A stretch of 64,000 nucleotides of DNA from Serpula lacrymans var. lacrymans S7.9 (GCF_000218685.1 NW_006763295.1:2678882-2742881), one strand, 5' to 3'; positions 12,005 through 24,850 are shown, counted from the first letter of the stretch. A program made the numbers and translations. The notes: generated by a model not told the origin, from the letters alone.

Positions 12005-13766
12005 TGTGGCGGAGGCAGAAGAGGGCGCGGAAGCAAAGGAGGAAGCGGAAGCAAAAGTGGATGAGCACGTCGAGGGAAAAGGAAAAGATGGAAGTGGGTT
12101 TATAAGAGAAAGACAGGCACTTGTATGTTCTGTGTAAAAATAACAAGGTGTGCCCTGTAAATACGCGCTAGGCTGAGTCAGGGCTCAGAGAGTATAGTAT
12201 GGCCCTTTGTAATGGGTCATGAGTGCATTCGAGACATTTCCGGTAAAGAGCCATTCTGCCGTCACCTGGACCTACACTTATCCCTTCCTCACCCGTGGCT
12301 GCCATTCTCTTTTCGTTTCAAGAACAAGACTAGAAACTAGCATTCTGGGCTTATTATCTCGCATGCTTTACCAATACAGCCTTCCCTTTTCCATATCAAC
12401 CTCCAATCAATGAAATCATTCAGCACCGTCCGCATGGCTGGGCCCATTCAAGTCTTATTGATCGCACAGCTCCAATTCGCTGCACTCTTTCTCAACAGCT
12501 CCTAGGGTGCTAGTCTCTTTCCACCTTACCCGCCGCTGCACCCGCTTCCAACGAAGCACCTCCTCCGCACCTCTGAAATTTTCAACACCCTGAAGCTTGG
12601 CGAATTCGAAGAATCCCAGATCACCAAGATCATGTGTGCTTGCAACCACTTTTCATCCTGGCGAGCACAACGCATTCGTCACATCAGCCGAATTTCACCA
12701 GCAAATCGGGGGTCTCTCCGGATAAGCCCAGCGACTGATGGATGCGTTTCTGAATGGACTAGAGTCGGTCTCTGTCTACGAACATTGGCGCTCAGCAAAG
12801 AAGATAACAATCTCAGATTGACGAGATAACGTCTTCCCCACACACACCGCCTTCACCAAACTGGTGCTTTCGTCACCAAGTCTTCCGTGGAATGGATGTC
12901 TCTTCCTGTCCCATTTCATGATCCTCTTGACGCCACACACATATCTCGCTTACTATTACCCTCCTCGATGACACCCTTGCCACATAATGAATCATCCCTC
13001 CTCCTCCCCCCACACCTTACAGTGGGAATATTCATCCCCCAGTGTAGTAACTGCGGACCGTCATCGGTCTATTACAAAATATGATTCTCTCAATTGCTGC
13101 CGGCACTAGAAAGAAGTTGCGCAAAAGCACCCATCTGGAGATACGTTATCATGGACCTTTTAGAACTTGCGTGCCTTTTAGGCGAAAAAATCGCAGAACG
13201 CCTGATCTGGCAGCCTCGTGAAATGATGGAACGTCGCTGTGCCCAAAAGCTGAGGTAAGGGCGTCAACAATCACAGCGGTCCTTCTCCCAGCGCATGTTA
13301 GGTGGGTTGTGTCTTCATGATGGGCGATCTCTGGTCCAAGTGTCCTACGAAACCTGAGCCTGAATCGATCAGTTCTATCGACGCAGAATCAACGCATCAA
13401 TGACGCGGAGCTGAGACGAGAACTGAACTGTTTTCATCGTCGTCGTCCTCACGTATGCTTACAATATGACAACAGCTATAGTCGTGGGAGACGTTTTACA
13501 CACGCCAGTGAAGTTTGAGGGGCTTTTGAATAGTCAAAATGATATACACATGGACCCATAGTTCTGGTTACAACGTGCACAAACTAGTTTCTGAGGATAC
13601 GACCTGGGATAAGTAAAGAATATCAAAACTCAAAACCCAACCCTTCAATATCTATAAACGACGACTTATGTAACAATTCTTGCAGAAAGTCCGCGGTGTA
13701 CGTCTCAGTGCCGCGAGTGTTGCTCCGCCAACTAGCAAGAATACTGTCCTGTCGCATGTGATGTTG
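12005..13766. other. Long intergenic region upstream of the transcription factor
   Basis: About 1.8 kb without a gene I can support. The first 100 bases are the pyrimidine-rich leader of the reverse-strand factor. 12220-13090 has short open frames on both strands but no coding signature. 13270-13760 forms the 3' flank of the signal peptidase subunit gene. A long regulatory region is plausible for a regulator gene, but no element stands out. Confidence 0.45.
12098..12104 (-). promoter_or_regulatory. TATA-like element of the Zn2Cys6 factor
   Basis: On the reverse strand TATAAAC lies about 95 bases ahead of the ATG at 12004. Between them the leader is strongly pyrimidine-rich on the coding strand (repeated CTTCC/CTCC), a common fungal core-promoter arrangement. 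Functional use is inferred from position. Confidence 0.45.
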
Positions 13767-14879
13767 TCATGAGACAGACTCCTGCGCTAGAGGGAATGCA
13801 ACAGGCTCCAACGTCCGTGCCGCTTCTCCGTAGGTGAGCACACCGACATAGGGCATCACGTTATATTTGAGAGAGTAGTGAGCGGGGGGCACTTGTCTGA
13901 AACAAGGTATCCATCAGTCAATAATGAAAATAAAGCCAGCGAGATATTCTCTCCGCTGGATCGGGGTGAAATACGAGAACAGGGGGCCGAGATAACCGCA
14001 CATATTGAGTAGCAATAAAATAAGGGACACGACTTACTTGAACGTCGATGACAGTTCACGGAACATGTATTTATTCTTGCCTACGACATTGAGAACAGCA
14101 TCTTCTTTGCGTCTTACGATGCGATCCCAGACGACGACATCATTCTTGACCTATAAGCAAAGGAAAATGGAAGAAAACGAGTAAGCATAGAGTCGCAAAA
14201 CTATCAATGAAATAAGAATTCGGGAACGTCGGGCGCAATACACCGGAGGCCGGGATCTGCTGACGAGCAATTAAGGAGTAGAAGAATTGAGGATTGACTT
14301 ACTCCTTTTGCGTTGGTATATTCTGCCTCGAGGTAGAGAAAAAGTTGCTTGGTGTTCCAGTTGAATAAAGGCGTCAAATCTGCATAGCAAAATCGGGATA
14401 GTCGGTGGTAAGTCGCGCAGGGATGGGGATGCAGGGTCAAGCATACGATTATTTTACGCCAATGAATAGACAAAAGTTCAAACTACACGTCAGTAAGGGC
14501 GCCCGACGTGTTCGCGATAAACTCTAGCACGTGCCTGCGCTAACGTTGAAGTTCACAAAGGCAAACTCCTGTTGCTTGTTAGGATATCGTCTAGCTTTTG
14601 CTGGGTACCTGTGAACGCGCAAGAAGAGGTAAGACATATTCTTGGATTGAATAGAAAATGTGATTAGAGTAATCGGTACTCCACATATTTCGAAAACCAG
14701 CCGAGGGAACCAAGTGCGAGAGAAAGGACGACTTACACTTTCACCGATGCAATGGCGAGGTCGCCTTTCGGATCGGCGGTGAATACGAACGTCGAGAGGG
14801 CGATCGCTGCCAGTAAAGCCATTATGCAGGAAGAAAATAACGCTGAAAGGCCATTGACGCGAGAGTAGATACTATGCAT
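13767..14879 (-). CDS. SPC3: Signal peptidase complex subunit 3 (SPC3/SPC22-23)
   Basis: Small type II membrane subunit of the endoplasmic-reticulum signal peptidase complex, needed for removal of secretory signal peptides. Five short exons, none long enough to stand out alone: 14879-14737, 14608-14535, 14379-14303, 14150-14038 and 13896-13767, giving 178 residues, the usual family size. It starts MHSIYSRVNGLSALFSS, then a membrane segment MALLAAIALSTFVFTADPKG. The lumenal domain has NKQQEFAFVNFNVSADL, PLFNWNTKQLFLYLEAEYTN, DVVVWDRIVRR, and near the end YSLKYNVMPYVGVLTYG. The NWNTKQLF block is the family hallmark. The second intron (14534-14380, 155 bases) begins with GC, not GT; see findings. 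Confidence 0.95.
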
Positions 14880-16797
14880 GGAGACAAGTAGAATCCGGAC
14901 GTAGATTAAGGTGTAATAAAAGGTTCCTTGAATATGGTATTATCCAGCCAATTATCTGCCAGCCTCGTATTCGATTTCTTCTGATTTTGCTGTTTGTTGT
15001 CGTGGAAGATGACGAGGAACGGTGACACGACACTCGCTCACGTGCGGTGCTGTACTACGCTTTCCATTTTGGGAATTGTGGCTGGAGCTAGACCCGGTGA
15101 TGCCGGTCCCAGGAAAACAAAATCTTTCAATTACTATTACTAGCTCCAATGACAGTCTTCAATTCGAATGTCGTTACTATACGGCAAAAATATCCTTCTA
15201 CTCGAAGAGGACGATGCCTTGTACATATAGCGTTCGCCAGCACCCTGTCAAGTTGAACGGTGATCAGGACCTCATGATGACCATGCCAACGATTTTTCTA
15301 TCACAGAAGATCTGCACCGCATTATGTTTTATATCTCGTCAACCAAGGTGGGTCCCTAGTACCCCGCTAGTCAACTGCTGATCATTTTTTAGATGCTCCC
15401 CGTTTCTTGGTACGGTGCTTGCCAGGATACTGACGGAACCATAAAACTTCCACTTCCTTGGCAAGATAGCTACGCGTGTGTGGTTCAGGCCTGGCTACGT
15501 GTCCTTCGCACTCTCAGAATAAGTGACATACGCTAACGTTGTGCTGCTCCTTTTGGACACGGCGCTGGTACTATGGTTGCGGGCTATCGGTACCTGCTCT
15601 CAGCTCTCCGTTGCACGCTTCTCATTTTTGGCAGTTCAGCGCTCACCTGGCTCCACACCTCGCCGACACGTCGAGAATGAAGAGTATTCCTAAATTTTTA
15701 TCTATCACGGTCAGAATTATACCAGATTAAATTTATCATTGTACTATCTAATCCTGTCATTTTTTCTTTTTCTACAGATCTCACGGTCGATTCATCCCGG
15801 ATAATCAGTTCAACGACGACGGACACGCCTCAACTTCACGCTCAATCTAAGCTACAATGTTGCATTCACGCCTCTTTGCCTATCATTACCGCTATGAGTA
15901 TTCCTTTCTTCGAGTTCCAGAAACTTTGAAAGATCTTCGATTGGCAGAACTGCTGCCTCAGACGCTCCAAGTCCTGCAAGCTCTCAGCTCTACCTTCGAA
16001 TTCTAAACCTTATTACCACTGGGAGGAAGCATGGCCGCTTGCTCAACTATAAGCCGGAACACCAAATGTAGTCTGGCCAACCTTCTCCCAGCACATGTAG
16101 CTAACTGGGGTGATGGTGGGTCGACCTATCAATGACAGGAAGTGCGGCCTGAGCGCGATGAATATGTCACCGAGAGCTCGTGGATGGCCCAACACCCAGA
16201 CTTCTTCATAAAAGCGGAACATGTCTATCTCATATTCGCATCCACAATGAGTGGATTTCAAAAAGTTGAAGATTCATCGTTCTGGTTTGGTCTTATTCTG
16301 CTGCGGTGCTCTGTTTTTACGAGCCATCATGAATGTGGGTAACCAGACTTCCGGATCTATCGATAGTGCTAAGTTTGGACAAAGCATATTGTATCTGCCC
16401 TTAATATCCAGCGATGCGGTCGTATCTAACGTGCTGTCTGTTACACCCCCTTTGTTGTCCGCTTTATCTCTCTTGAGGCCTTTGTTCCTTGTGCTATGCG
16501 TCAATTCTGCTTATCACCGATACACCCAAAACGGCTTTGATACAGCGTTAACGTTTCCCTTCTAACGCACATATCGAGCGTTTTCAGCTTAGTCTTAATG
16601 AGGTTGCAGCAACGTTGACGTGCTGGAAACGCGACACAAAGTATCATCGATACAGCATTCATAGGAACTGTCCACATGTGATTAACGTGCAATATATCCA
16701 AAGTTAGCGTAGGCATCAAGAAATCGCGTATCAAATACTGTATGAAATTCCATCCAATAGGCAAGGTTCCATTAAACCCCAGTCACGGAAAGGGTCA
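14880..16797. other. Long intergenic region
   Basis: About 1.9 kb between the promoter of SPC3 and the 3' end of the acyltransferase. Several open frames of 60-119 codons occur (for example 15022-15381 forward and 16043-16261 or 16501-16764 reverse), but they lack recognisable domains, and I could not link them by plausible splice sites. A decayed gene around 16040-16760 cannot be excluded. Confidence 0.4.
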
Positions 16798-19263
16798 TCA
16801 CTCGTGTTGGCCGGAAGGGATCCAGACGATGTCGTCGTCTTTGTCCCCCACATCACTATCCTCGTTAGGGGTCCCTTCTTCTTCCCCTTCGCTGCTCAAA
16901 GCAGCCCAATCGCCCTCGATATGCTCTTGCAATGAGGCAATCTTAGCCCCTTTGCGTCGCAAGAAAGCAGTCACCTCTTTCGCACTCCTCCACCCCTCTG
17001 GTGTCTCTGAGCCATCAGTGGCATCTGTCCACCCATATATCTTGGCTAAGTGGAGGGATGCTTTAACACGCTTGGTATCGGGAGTGGATTCCAGCTGACT
17101 CAAAAAGCTCAATAGTGCTTTGACGGCTTCTCCACGAGCCCTGAGTACATGCTTCATAATTCTCCTCGACGAGGGGCGGCGCCTGGGGCGAACCTTAGCC
17201 GGAGGCTCTTGATCCGGGGAGGGCGCGGTGATGCTCTTCTTTTTATCGATCCAAGGATTTTCAGGAGGTATCTGTGGGGTTGTGTATTGTGATAGGGCAT
17301 TCACAGGCATTTCCCATCGCTTCGGTGCCCAGACTCCAACCAGAACTTGCCACGCAGCGGCCACACGTTTCAAGCTTTGCAGAAGGTCAGTACATTTTTA
17401 TTGTTACCAAAATGTGATACGTACTGTTGGTAATTATCTTGATAGCGCAATCGATGTACCACATGTAATATAACAAAAAAAATTAGGGAACTGTAGAGCT
17501 GAAATGATGGAATATACTGACCGTTGATAAGCTTGTTGTGGTAGAATGCAAACAACCAGACAGTTGCCGCAGAAATCAGAGCGCCGGTGCTCGTATACCA
17601 AAAGAGAGCCCATAACAACCAGAATGCAGCTGGGTAGATCATTAAGAGAAATAGGAGCCCAAACACGACCTTATTTTGTGCTTGAGTTTCTTCCTCATCT
17701 TCGACTAGTCGAGCACCAAGCCGCCCCATAATGTAAACAGGAGTGTGCACTATGAAAGGAAACAGAAAAAAGGGTAGGCGGATCACGATAGCGAGCGTAT
17801 CGCGGACTAGAATGGAGAGCGTGAGAAGTCGGCTTGGAATGGGAGTAGGATTGTGCGGATCAAGCGTCCTCGGAAGAGGTAGTGAAGACAGCACCGAATT
17901 TGTCAAGTTCATAGATTGAAGGAGGGAATAATATTCCAAGAGTCGGTTCCTCACTGAAATGAAATTTGGTGTAACATCTGTCGTCGCAAATAAATCTACC
18001 AAACTGGAGGCAATAGGGTAATACACATGTCAGCGGAACCCAAAAGAAAAAAAATGTCTCACGTACGTTTGCGAGATTGGGACAAAGTCATCCAAATTGA
18101 TAGACCTATCGTCTTGCCAGAGGAGATCTCTAGCCATTCGAGCGGCGTATAACGTGTCCCTGCCATTCAAGATTTTACAATTGCAACTGATTTGATGATG
18201 GCAGGCCTCACCAGTCAGGAGCGTTTATTGTGGCTTCCACCAATTCTGATTCAATGGCGCTAGTGAGGCGTTTCACCGCCGCGCGAGGAGCACCCTCTAT
18301 ATCAGAGAGGAATTGTTCTTTGTAAAGATCCATCGTGATGGGCTGACCAAATCTACATTTGGATAGGGAATGTAATGAGTTACATTGGACGACTAGGAAT
18401 GATTTGCTTACTCCATGATGACATCGCTTCTATACTTGGATTTGTTAGTGTAGACGATTGAAGCCGGGACAATAACAATAGGGGCTTGCGGCGATCCTGA
18501 AATACCATTCTCTTGAATCCACTTTGTATATTCTAGTGCGGCCCAGGCAGCACCGTCCTTCACTTGCATAATGCGAGGCTCTGTATAGCTTGTGCCTTCT
18601 GGGAACAGTGCGACAGCGTAACCTTTTCCAAGAGCATCAAAAGTCCCCTTGAACAATATTTGTCGGTCTTTGCTCTTCCTATCAACGGGAATATTGCCTG
18701 AGCTGTAAAGAATGTACTTCAAGACCGGGTTTGCAAATAGGGTAGCTGAAAATAGAAAAGTATATGATTTAAAAAATGCAAAAACAGATATACCCTGGAA
18801 TATGCACCTTTGCTCCAGTAGTGGAGAATGCGCCTATGTGGAAACGCCGATGCTAAAGAAAACAATGAGTGCGGGCATGGTTGTTACTCAGAATAATCTT
18901 ACAAAGAATAGCAGGATCCAGCATCATGTTATGATGCGTCGCTGTACTGGAAGAAGCTCAAGGTAAACGAGTGATAATGATGAAGTCAAGTACGTGGAGA
19001 CATGATAAGTCCGACCACGGTTCGCAATTTCACTGAAACACCTTTACACGTAACAGCGATATGAGCAAGACAAAGTCTCTGACTCTAAGACCCAAATCGC
19101 GAAAGAAAAGTGAAAAGAAAGGAGAGATTGAGACCCACACTATGATAGGACCCTCCACAGGAACGTTTTCTCCACCTATTACATGCACCTCCGTAAAGAA
19201 AGACCATACTGCCCAGCCAGCAAGGCGACGTATGACTCTGTGCAACACCTTCACGTCCGACAT
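16798..19263 (-). CDS. Glycerol-3-phosphate / dihydroxyacetone phosphate acyltransferase (GPT2/SCT1-like)
   Basis: Catalyses the first acylation of glycerol-3-phosphate in phospholipid and triacylglycerol synthesis at the ER membrane. It starts at 19263 (MSDVKVLHRVIRRLAGWAVW). Intron removal gives IIVTATHHNMMLDPAILSSA, whose HHNMMLD is acyltransferase motif I (HX4D). Motif II is near PHRRILHYWSKATLFANP, motif III is FPEGTSYTEPRIMQVKDGAA, and motif IV is APIVIVPASIVYTN. The C-terminal half has a hydrophobic block with the segment IRLPFFLFPFIVHTPVYIMG and two membrane spans (GLLFLLMIYPAAFWLLWALF). The tail from about 17373 is basic then acidic (SSEGEEEGTPNEDSDVGDKD), ending at 16798. At least seven exons. 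Overall architecture is that of yeast Gpt2/Sct1. Confidence 0.93.
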
Positions 19264-19614
19264 CGATACGAGAGATCTTCAAGAAATTGAGGAATGTTAC
19301 TAGTACAAATTCCAGTATGGTTGACTGTTGTTGGCGGCTAAATGAAAAAGGCCCTGCATACTGGTGCTTAAAATCACGTGACCCTTTTACTTGGGGACCC
19401 CAAGAAACATAAATCTGTCGTCTTGTGGATTGGAAGCACTTCACTACGATACGAAAAAGTGATCAAAGCAATACGGTAGCGAAAATGATGTATTATGAAG
19501 TCGCATCCTAGAACAATAAAACAAAACTGCCCTTCGACTTTCAGTGAGACCCCTCAGAGTTCAATTTGTGGTCGTGATCGTGATCGTCACTCGGAATGGG
19601 TGATAACAAAAAGT
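19264..19614. other. Short intergenic region
   Basis: About 0.35 kb holding the acyltransferase promoter (reverse) and the lipase 3' flank. A small repeat of CGTGATCGTGATCGTCA lies near 19573-19589. No gene seen. Confidence 0.5.
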
Positions 19615-21497
19615 CTACAGACAGACTGTTGGATCCAGTGATATGGCTACGAAAGGGTAAAATATCAAGCTCAACTATAGCGTTCTTTCAGATTAGTCGA
19701 AGTGTTACCTTGACCGAAATAAACCATATGAGGAATGTTAATTCCGGTGGTTGCTGGCCGGAAAATTGGTTATGAAGGCAATGGAAAAGGGGTATCAAAG
19801 GAATTTTAGACTCACGGACAGACGCACTTCCATCTGGATCTTCTCCCCCTGAGCATTGTTTGACATTTTTTGGAGATGCTATATGATTACCGAGATTAAT
19901 TGATAGTATTAGATGCACTTGTGTTGCACATACGTGGTTCTATAAATTGCCAGTATTCGGTGGCACTAGAAGAAATACATCAGAGAGCGAAAGCCATGTT
20001 TAAGGGTAATCGATAATCACTGGTGGACATAACCTAGTTGTGGGGAAAGCATGGTAGGGACGCCGTCTGAAATGATATCATATGTGAATATGCGCATTGT
20101 ATACTCTGTGAACACAACTCTGACCAAAAGTATGCACGGCTAAATCGAAAACCGATTGGAAAAATTAAAGGAGAGGCAACAACAGGCACACCTCGAAAAA
20201 TATTGGAAGGAGAGAGTATATGTTCTACTAAAGTAGCAAAAGCTCCATTGCCTGTTCTAGGTTGGCCTGAAATAGCTTCATCAACGAGTGCATGATCAGC
20301 AGAGTGTGTAGCCATTACCAAAAGTGAACAGTTTGACATGAGCGTTGGGAAAGTTAGACTTCATTGATATAGCCCCTATGGAAGCCAACGAGCCGCCCAA
20401 TGAGTGGCCTATGCTCCCGCGTGATGTAAGCAGACCCTTCATAGAACTTTACTGCGTCGGTTGGAACATACCTGTAGATATCAGAGAGTAGGCGGGGTGG
20501 GCATTGAATTGAACTTTAACTGTATTTAACACCGTGGACGCTACCGAATTGAAGGCAAAGAGAAAACCACTGTGAACTCGAGCATCATCTGCTTGAGAAA
20601 GACCGGGAATATTTAGGGGTGACATGAGAATCTGGCTATCTGGAATTATAGGGATGGTTAAACAGTACTTCAAGCATCTATTATATGGCATACCGAGAAG
20701 AACATGAGATATATTTTGGCTACCTCTGAAAGCAACAATAATCTCTTTTCTCTTATCGTCCCGAACCACAAAACCTTGTGTGCTAGTTAGGACATCGGTG
20801 AACTTTGAAATTTGAGTTTAGATGACAGTGATTCAAAGGGGTTGGCACACCTGCAGCACCAGCGTGTTACCCATCGGCCTTGGACAGAGGATCTGATAGG
20901 CGCCCGAGGAATACTTCGTGTATCGAACAAGATCATCGTACACGGATTGCGATATGCCCGGCGGATTGGCCATTTATTTCGGACAAAGGAAGTCCAACGG
21001 TGAAAATATGTCAAAGGGGTTTGATCAGCTCCGTATACAGAGGGCGAAGTTGAAGCACTCGAAAGTTTACGCGTTTACGACTCGGACCTGCAACCCATTT
21101 GAAAACGAAAGGTCACCGGATATGTATGGAAGTATTGGCTAGTAAGCCGAACTTAAACAAGCGCTTCGGAAGACCCCTAGTACGTGAACAATGCTGTTTA
21201 CCACAAATTCGAATCAGTATGAATATGAATTATTTGATGAACCTCTGTGTTCAGACCTAAGAAGAAAGGAACAGGTGTTCTTATAATTAGGAACAACGAA
21301 ACAAGGCGATCAAAACTGAGGACATTCTATTACTCACGTTTCTGATAGGCCTATCAGACCGAGCAAATATCAGTAGTAACGTTAACGTAAGTAACACAAC
21401 TGACAGTGCGCAGCGTTAAGGTTAAGTCAGAGTCGAGGTTCCAACCTATAGCCACGAGAAATAGTAAATACCAGGAACCAGTATGCCAAGGTGCCAT
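19615..21497 (-). CDS. Secreted class 3 lipase (alpha/beta-hydrolase)
   Basis: Extracellular triacylglycerol lipase or esterase of the fungal lipase 3 family. It starts at 21497 with MAPWHTGSWYLLFLVAIG, a hydrophobic signal peptide. Exons at about 20769-20700 and below read VRDDKRKEIIVAFRGSQNIS, then ADDARVHSGFLFAFNSV. The nucleophile elbow is GHSLGGSLASIGAISM near 20400, followed by FGQPRTGNGAFATLVEHIL. The catalytic Asp region is RAVHTFDGVPTMLSPQLGYV, with the terminal block HHATEYWQFIEP carrying the likely catalytic His. The C-terminus shows PKNVKQCSGGEDPDGSASV with cysteines. The final exon is short, stopping at about 19615-19617. The gene is cut by many small introns, so exon ends between 20780 and 21480 are only approximate. 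Confidence 0.9.
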
Positions 21498-22464
21498 GGT
21501 AGCTCGGGCGACATACGATGAGATATAGTAAAGCAATGATAACCTGATGGCCTTTACTGTACATTCAATTCAACCGAGCATCTGAAAACATCTTTGGGAA
21601 GAAACCCATCTAAATCAATCATGACACACGACACTCCCTATAGCGAACGCAGGAGGGATGCGAGTACTACTGGCGCTGCACAAGTCTTCTGGAACAAGCA
21701 GGTCACTTCGAGGGCGATACGAAGGGGCGACTTGCTTGAAAAGAGTCAACGGTGTCTCTGCTAGTCCCGCCAGTCAGAAGCCTCCCTAAAATACACAAAT
21801 TCACCCCTTGAAATCAGCTTATGACCGCGGAGCATTAATCTCCACGACATGGATGAATAGATTTCGACCGGCCATCAGAAATACTTCCAGAGAGGAAGGT
21901 CTATAAACGTTGCTCGGAGAAGCAGCATTCGGCGGAGCGGCGATACGCAAACAGAGGGTTATTAAATGCCGAAAGACCAGCATGCATTTGTCGCTATGAA
22001 TGATGTAACTGACAGGTCTAGGGTGAAAAGACTAAAAAGAGTCTGAACACATTCTGCGGTGTGGAAGGTATAATAAGGTACTAACTTGAACGTCATGCAT
22101 ACGTTAGGAGACTCGACAACGCGTACATGACGGCAATGCACTGGAAGCTACAGTCGGAGCGATGTTTGGTTCCATTAGCCTACAAGGAAAACTGATTAGC
22201 CTTGAGTATACAAAGTGTATTGGCAGTCTGAGTAAGGGTTCTTTATTTATTGGCCGCAGTAGTTATGGACTGCATTATCTTAAGTATGCATTGTCTCAAA
22301 GAGTGCTTATCCTCAGAATATGGTAGCAAAATGCTCCCCTGTCTCCCGTGCATAGCTGCTAAAAATCTGATAGCCATGGTGTCATATTGCGCATGTCAAG
22401 GGAAGCGATAGACAAAATGAAGGCATTAAGAAGTGACGGCTTAGCATGACATGACATCCATAGT
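21498..22464. other. Intergenic region
   Basis: About 1.0 kb between the lipase promoter and the 3' end of the ribosomal protein gene. No open frame of coding character, repeat or RNA gene was recognised. Confidence 0.5.
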
Positions 22465-23473
22465 TTAATCCCAACCACTTGGAGCGGCGGCCTCTGCCCC
22501 CCATCCACCAGCAGCGCCCGACGGTTCTGCAGACCAGTCGGTAGTACCAGGAGCAGCGTCAGCAGACCAGTCGAGTGCTCCTGTATTACAGTTTACCATA
22601 AGTGATTATTTTCCCATAATACTAAAAATATACATACCGCCATCTTGAGCGACCAAAGCAGGGTTAATAGAACCAGCCTGAGGAGCCGAAGTAACATCCC
22701 ACTCGGACAATCCAGGAGCCTCAGGTTCTGCTGCAGCAAGCTTAGCTTGTGCCTCTTCTTGCTGCTGTCTCTCGACTTCATCAGGGTCACGGTAGAAGAA
22801 CATATCCACCATGACGTTCCAGCCATCGGGAGTGCGGGGGATGGTGCCACGGAGGCGGAGAACCTCACGCGCCAACAACCACCAGATCAAACCAATCGAA
22901 TGGCGGGTCTTGTTGTTTGTGGGGATTGCAACATCGACGAATTTAAGAGGAGCATCTGTGTCACACAAAGCGATAACTGGAATGTTGACGTAAGAAGCTT
23001 CTCGTATGGCCTGGTGGTCAACACGGGGATCGGTGACAATGATGAGACGAGGCTCTTTGAAGGAACGGGTGATGTAATTGGTGAAGCTACCGGGAGTGAA
23101 ACGGCCAGCGATAGCTTGAGCACCAGTGTTTGCAGCGAACTTCAAGACTGCACGGTGGCCGTAAGGGCGTGCGGAGATTACACAAATGTCGTTAGGGTTT
23201 TCGACAGCAGCGATGATACGAGCGGCGAGGACAAGCTTCTCCCAGGTCTTTCCAATGTTGAGGATGTGGATACCTGCCACGATGGACAAGTCAAGACTTC
23301 CGTATTAGTTAACTGCTTAGTGTTTGAGGTCACTAACCATCCACCCTCCGTTTCCAGACGTAAGGCTCCATCTGCTTGTCGCAGTTTTTTGTGCCAATGT
23401 GGCATTGAGCAGCCAGCAAAAGCTGGATTTCCTCATCGGTAGCGCTGAGGATAGAAGGAAGTTTTGACGACAT
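22465..23473 (-). CDS. RPS0: 40S ribosomal protein S0 (uS2, RPSA homologue)
   Basis: Small-subunit ribosomal protein needed for 18S rRNA 3' maturation and 40S assembly. Three exons: 23473-23338, 23273-22638 and 22580-22465, giving 295 residues, the normal length. It starts [20 protein letters not shown], then [20 protein letters not shown]. The core contains [81 protein letters not shown] and [20 protein letters not shown]. The C-terminal tail is acidic and tryptophan-bearing ([20 protein letters not shown], later [13 protein letters not shown]), like the animal laminin-receptor tail. An acceptor (TTTTTACAG) eight bases before the ATG implies a 5' UTR intron, usual in ribosomal protein genes. 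High expression is expected. Confidence 0.97.
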
Positions 23474-24850
23474 GTTGGATCTGTAAAAAGGTAGTCAGCA
23501 TCCAAGGCCTCATGATGACATCCATTTCAACAAGACGATCAAAAATTGTCGTTCTTTCCGCAGAAACACAGTATAGACATCAGCAAGACATACCGTTGGC
23601 GTGTTTTGAGCTCTGCGTCGACTTGCAACGACGTTCGCAGACTTTTCCGGGATCTTTCACTCCTTCTGTTAGTTCAGAGTTCTCGGGAGGCCACATTGTC
23701 CACAGTCCGCTCGGCAGGTTCCGTCGCCTTCCCACGGCCCATGTAGAGAAGTAATTTGCTTTCAGCAGGTCACCCTTGGCTTTGTACTTGTACTGCGATA
23801 TCCAGTACTGGCGTGCTAGTCACGACCACACAGTACTTCATTGTTTTCCGCCATTGATCTGGCTTTTCCTGAGTTCCGGGCTATGACTCATATTCATAGG
23901 AATATCTTGGTATTTCCTAATATCAAAGTTCAACGAATAGATGCAGTGTTGTATACAGTCTCAGGGCCACGACAACTCGTCAAATCAGATATTCTCAGCT
24001 TGAATTATCTCTGTATGCATGTTACCCCTGGTGTTTGAAAGCTGGCGCTCCGAAAATCTTATGGTTTTCGTTGGAGTTATCTTTACTTCCAGTTTAGAGG
24101 CCTATTCTTCCAGGACGACCTTCAAGAGTACTGTCGCTCACTTTTATGGTCGACCATTCGAACTATTATACCACGGCGGATGTCTCTAATGCGTATATGT
24201 CTTGTCGTGGCCTTTGAATTATCAGGCACATGTCTTTCCTTACTAATTTGCTCCGTCCAGTTTATCATTGTCCTCTCATCTGGCTTGTGAAAGTTTCTAA
24301 TCGATGTTCTGAATTTATACACAGATGACCGCGAGAGTTCTGGCAGCAGAAACAGTTAGCTCATCCGACAGATTGATGTAGGTCATGTATGTCTTTCGTA
24401 TACTGGTTGCTAATCATGACACGGTCACTTACCCTTCCCAAATACACTTTCTGACTTAGAAAACCCAGAATTTCGGTGCGGAATAGCCAACCTGTATTAT
24501 GGTTATCAAGAGGCAGGCAGGCTATTTCAGCATTTCAGACCATGTGAAACCACTGTCACTATTTGAGGCTGCGCTCGCCGACTGTCAGTGCGAAATATTG
24601 TAAGTAGTATTTCATATCTTGGTCTTTCCCTAAATCTGCGAAACTGGTCATTACGGTCCTGCCATAACTCTTCAAGGTCTCATCGTTCTCAACATAAATC
24701 TCAGTCTTCAAAAAACCATCCATGTACTCACACTCTGGCGGCTAGGATTGCCGGTTTTCTAGTCTCCGCTTAAAAACGCGTTGACTGCAATTGACGCGTA
24801 TTCACGTGATTCGTTAGCATCTTGTCTGTTTACCACCATCTTGTCCCGTC
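23474..24850. other. Intergenic region between divergent genes
   Basis: About 1.4 kb between RPS0 (reverse) and the next forward gene. The first part should contain the RPS0 5' UTR intron and promoter. I see no ribosomal-gene consensus element clearly enough to call, and no further gene; short frames near 23546-23754 and 24588-24773 lack coding character. Confidence 0.45.

Noticed and set aside
15022..15381. Open frame of 119 codons on the forward strand
   Set aside because: No domain, no convincing splice partners, and it begins close to the SPC3 promoter; probably chance.
22645..23442. Open frame of 265 codons on the forward strand
   Set aside because: Antisense to the ribosomal protein gene RPS0, whose conserved sequence explains the long mirror frame.
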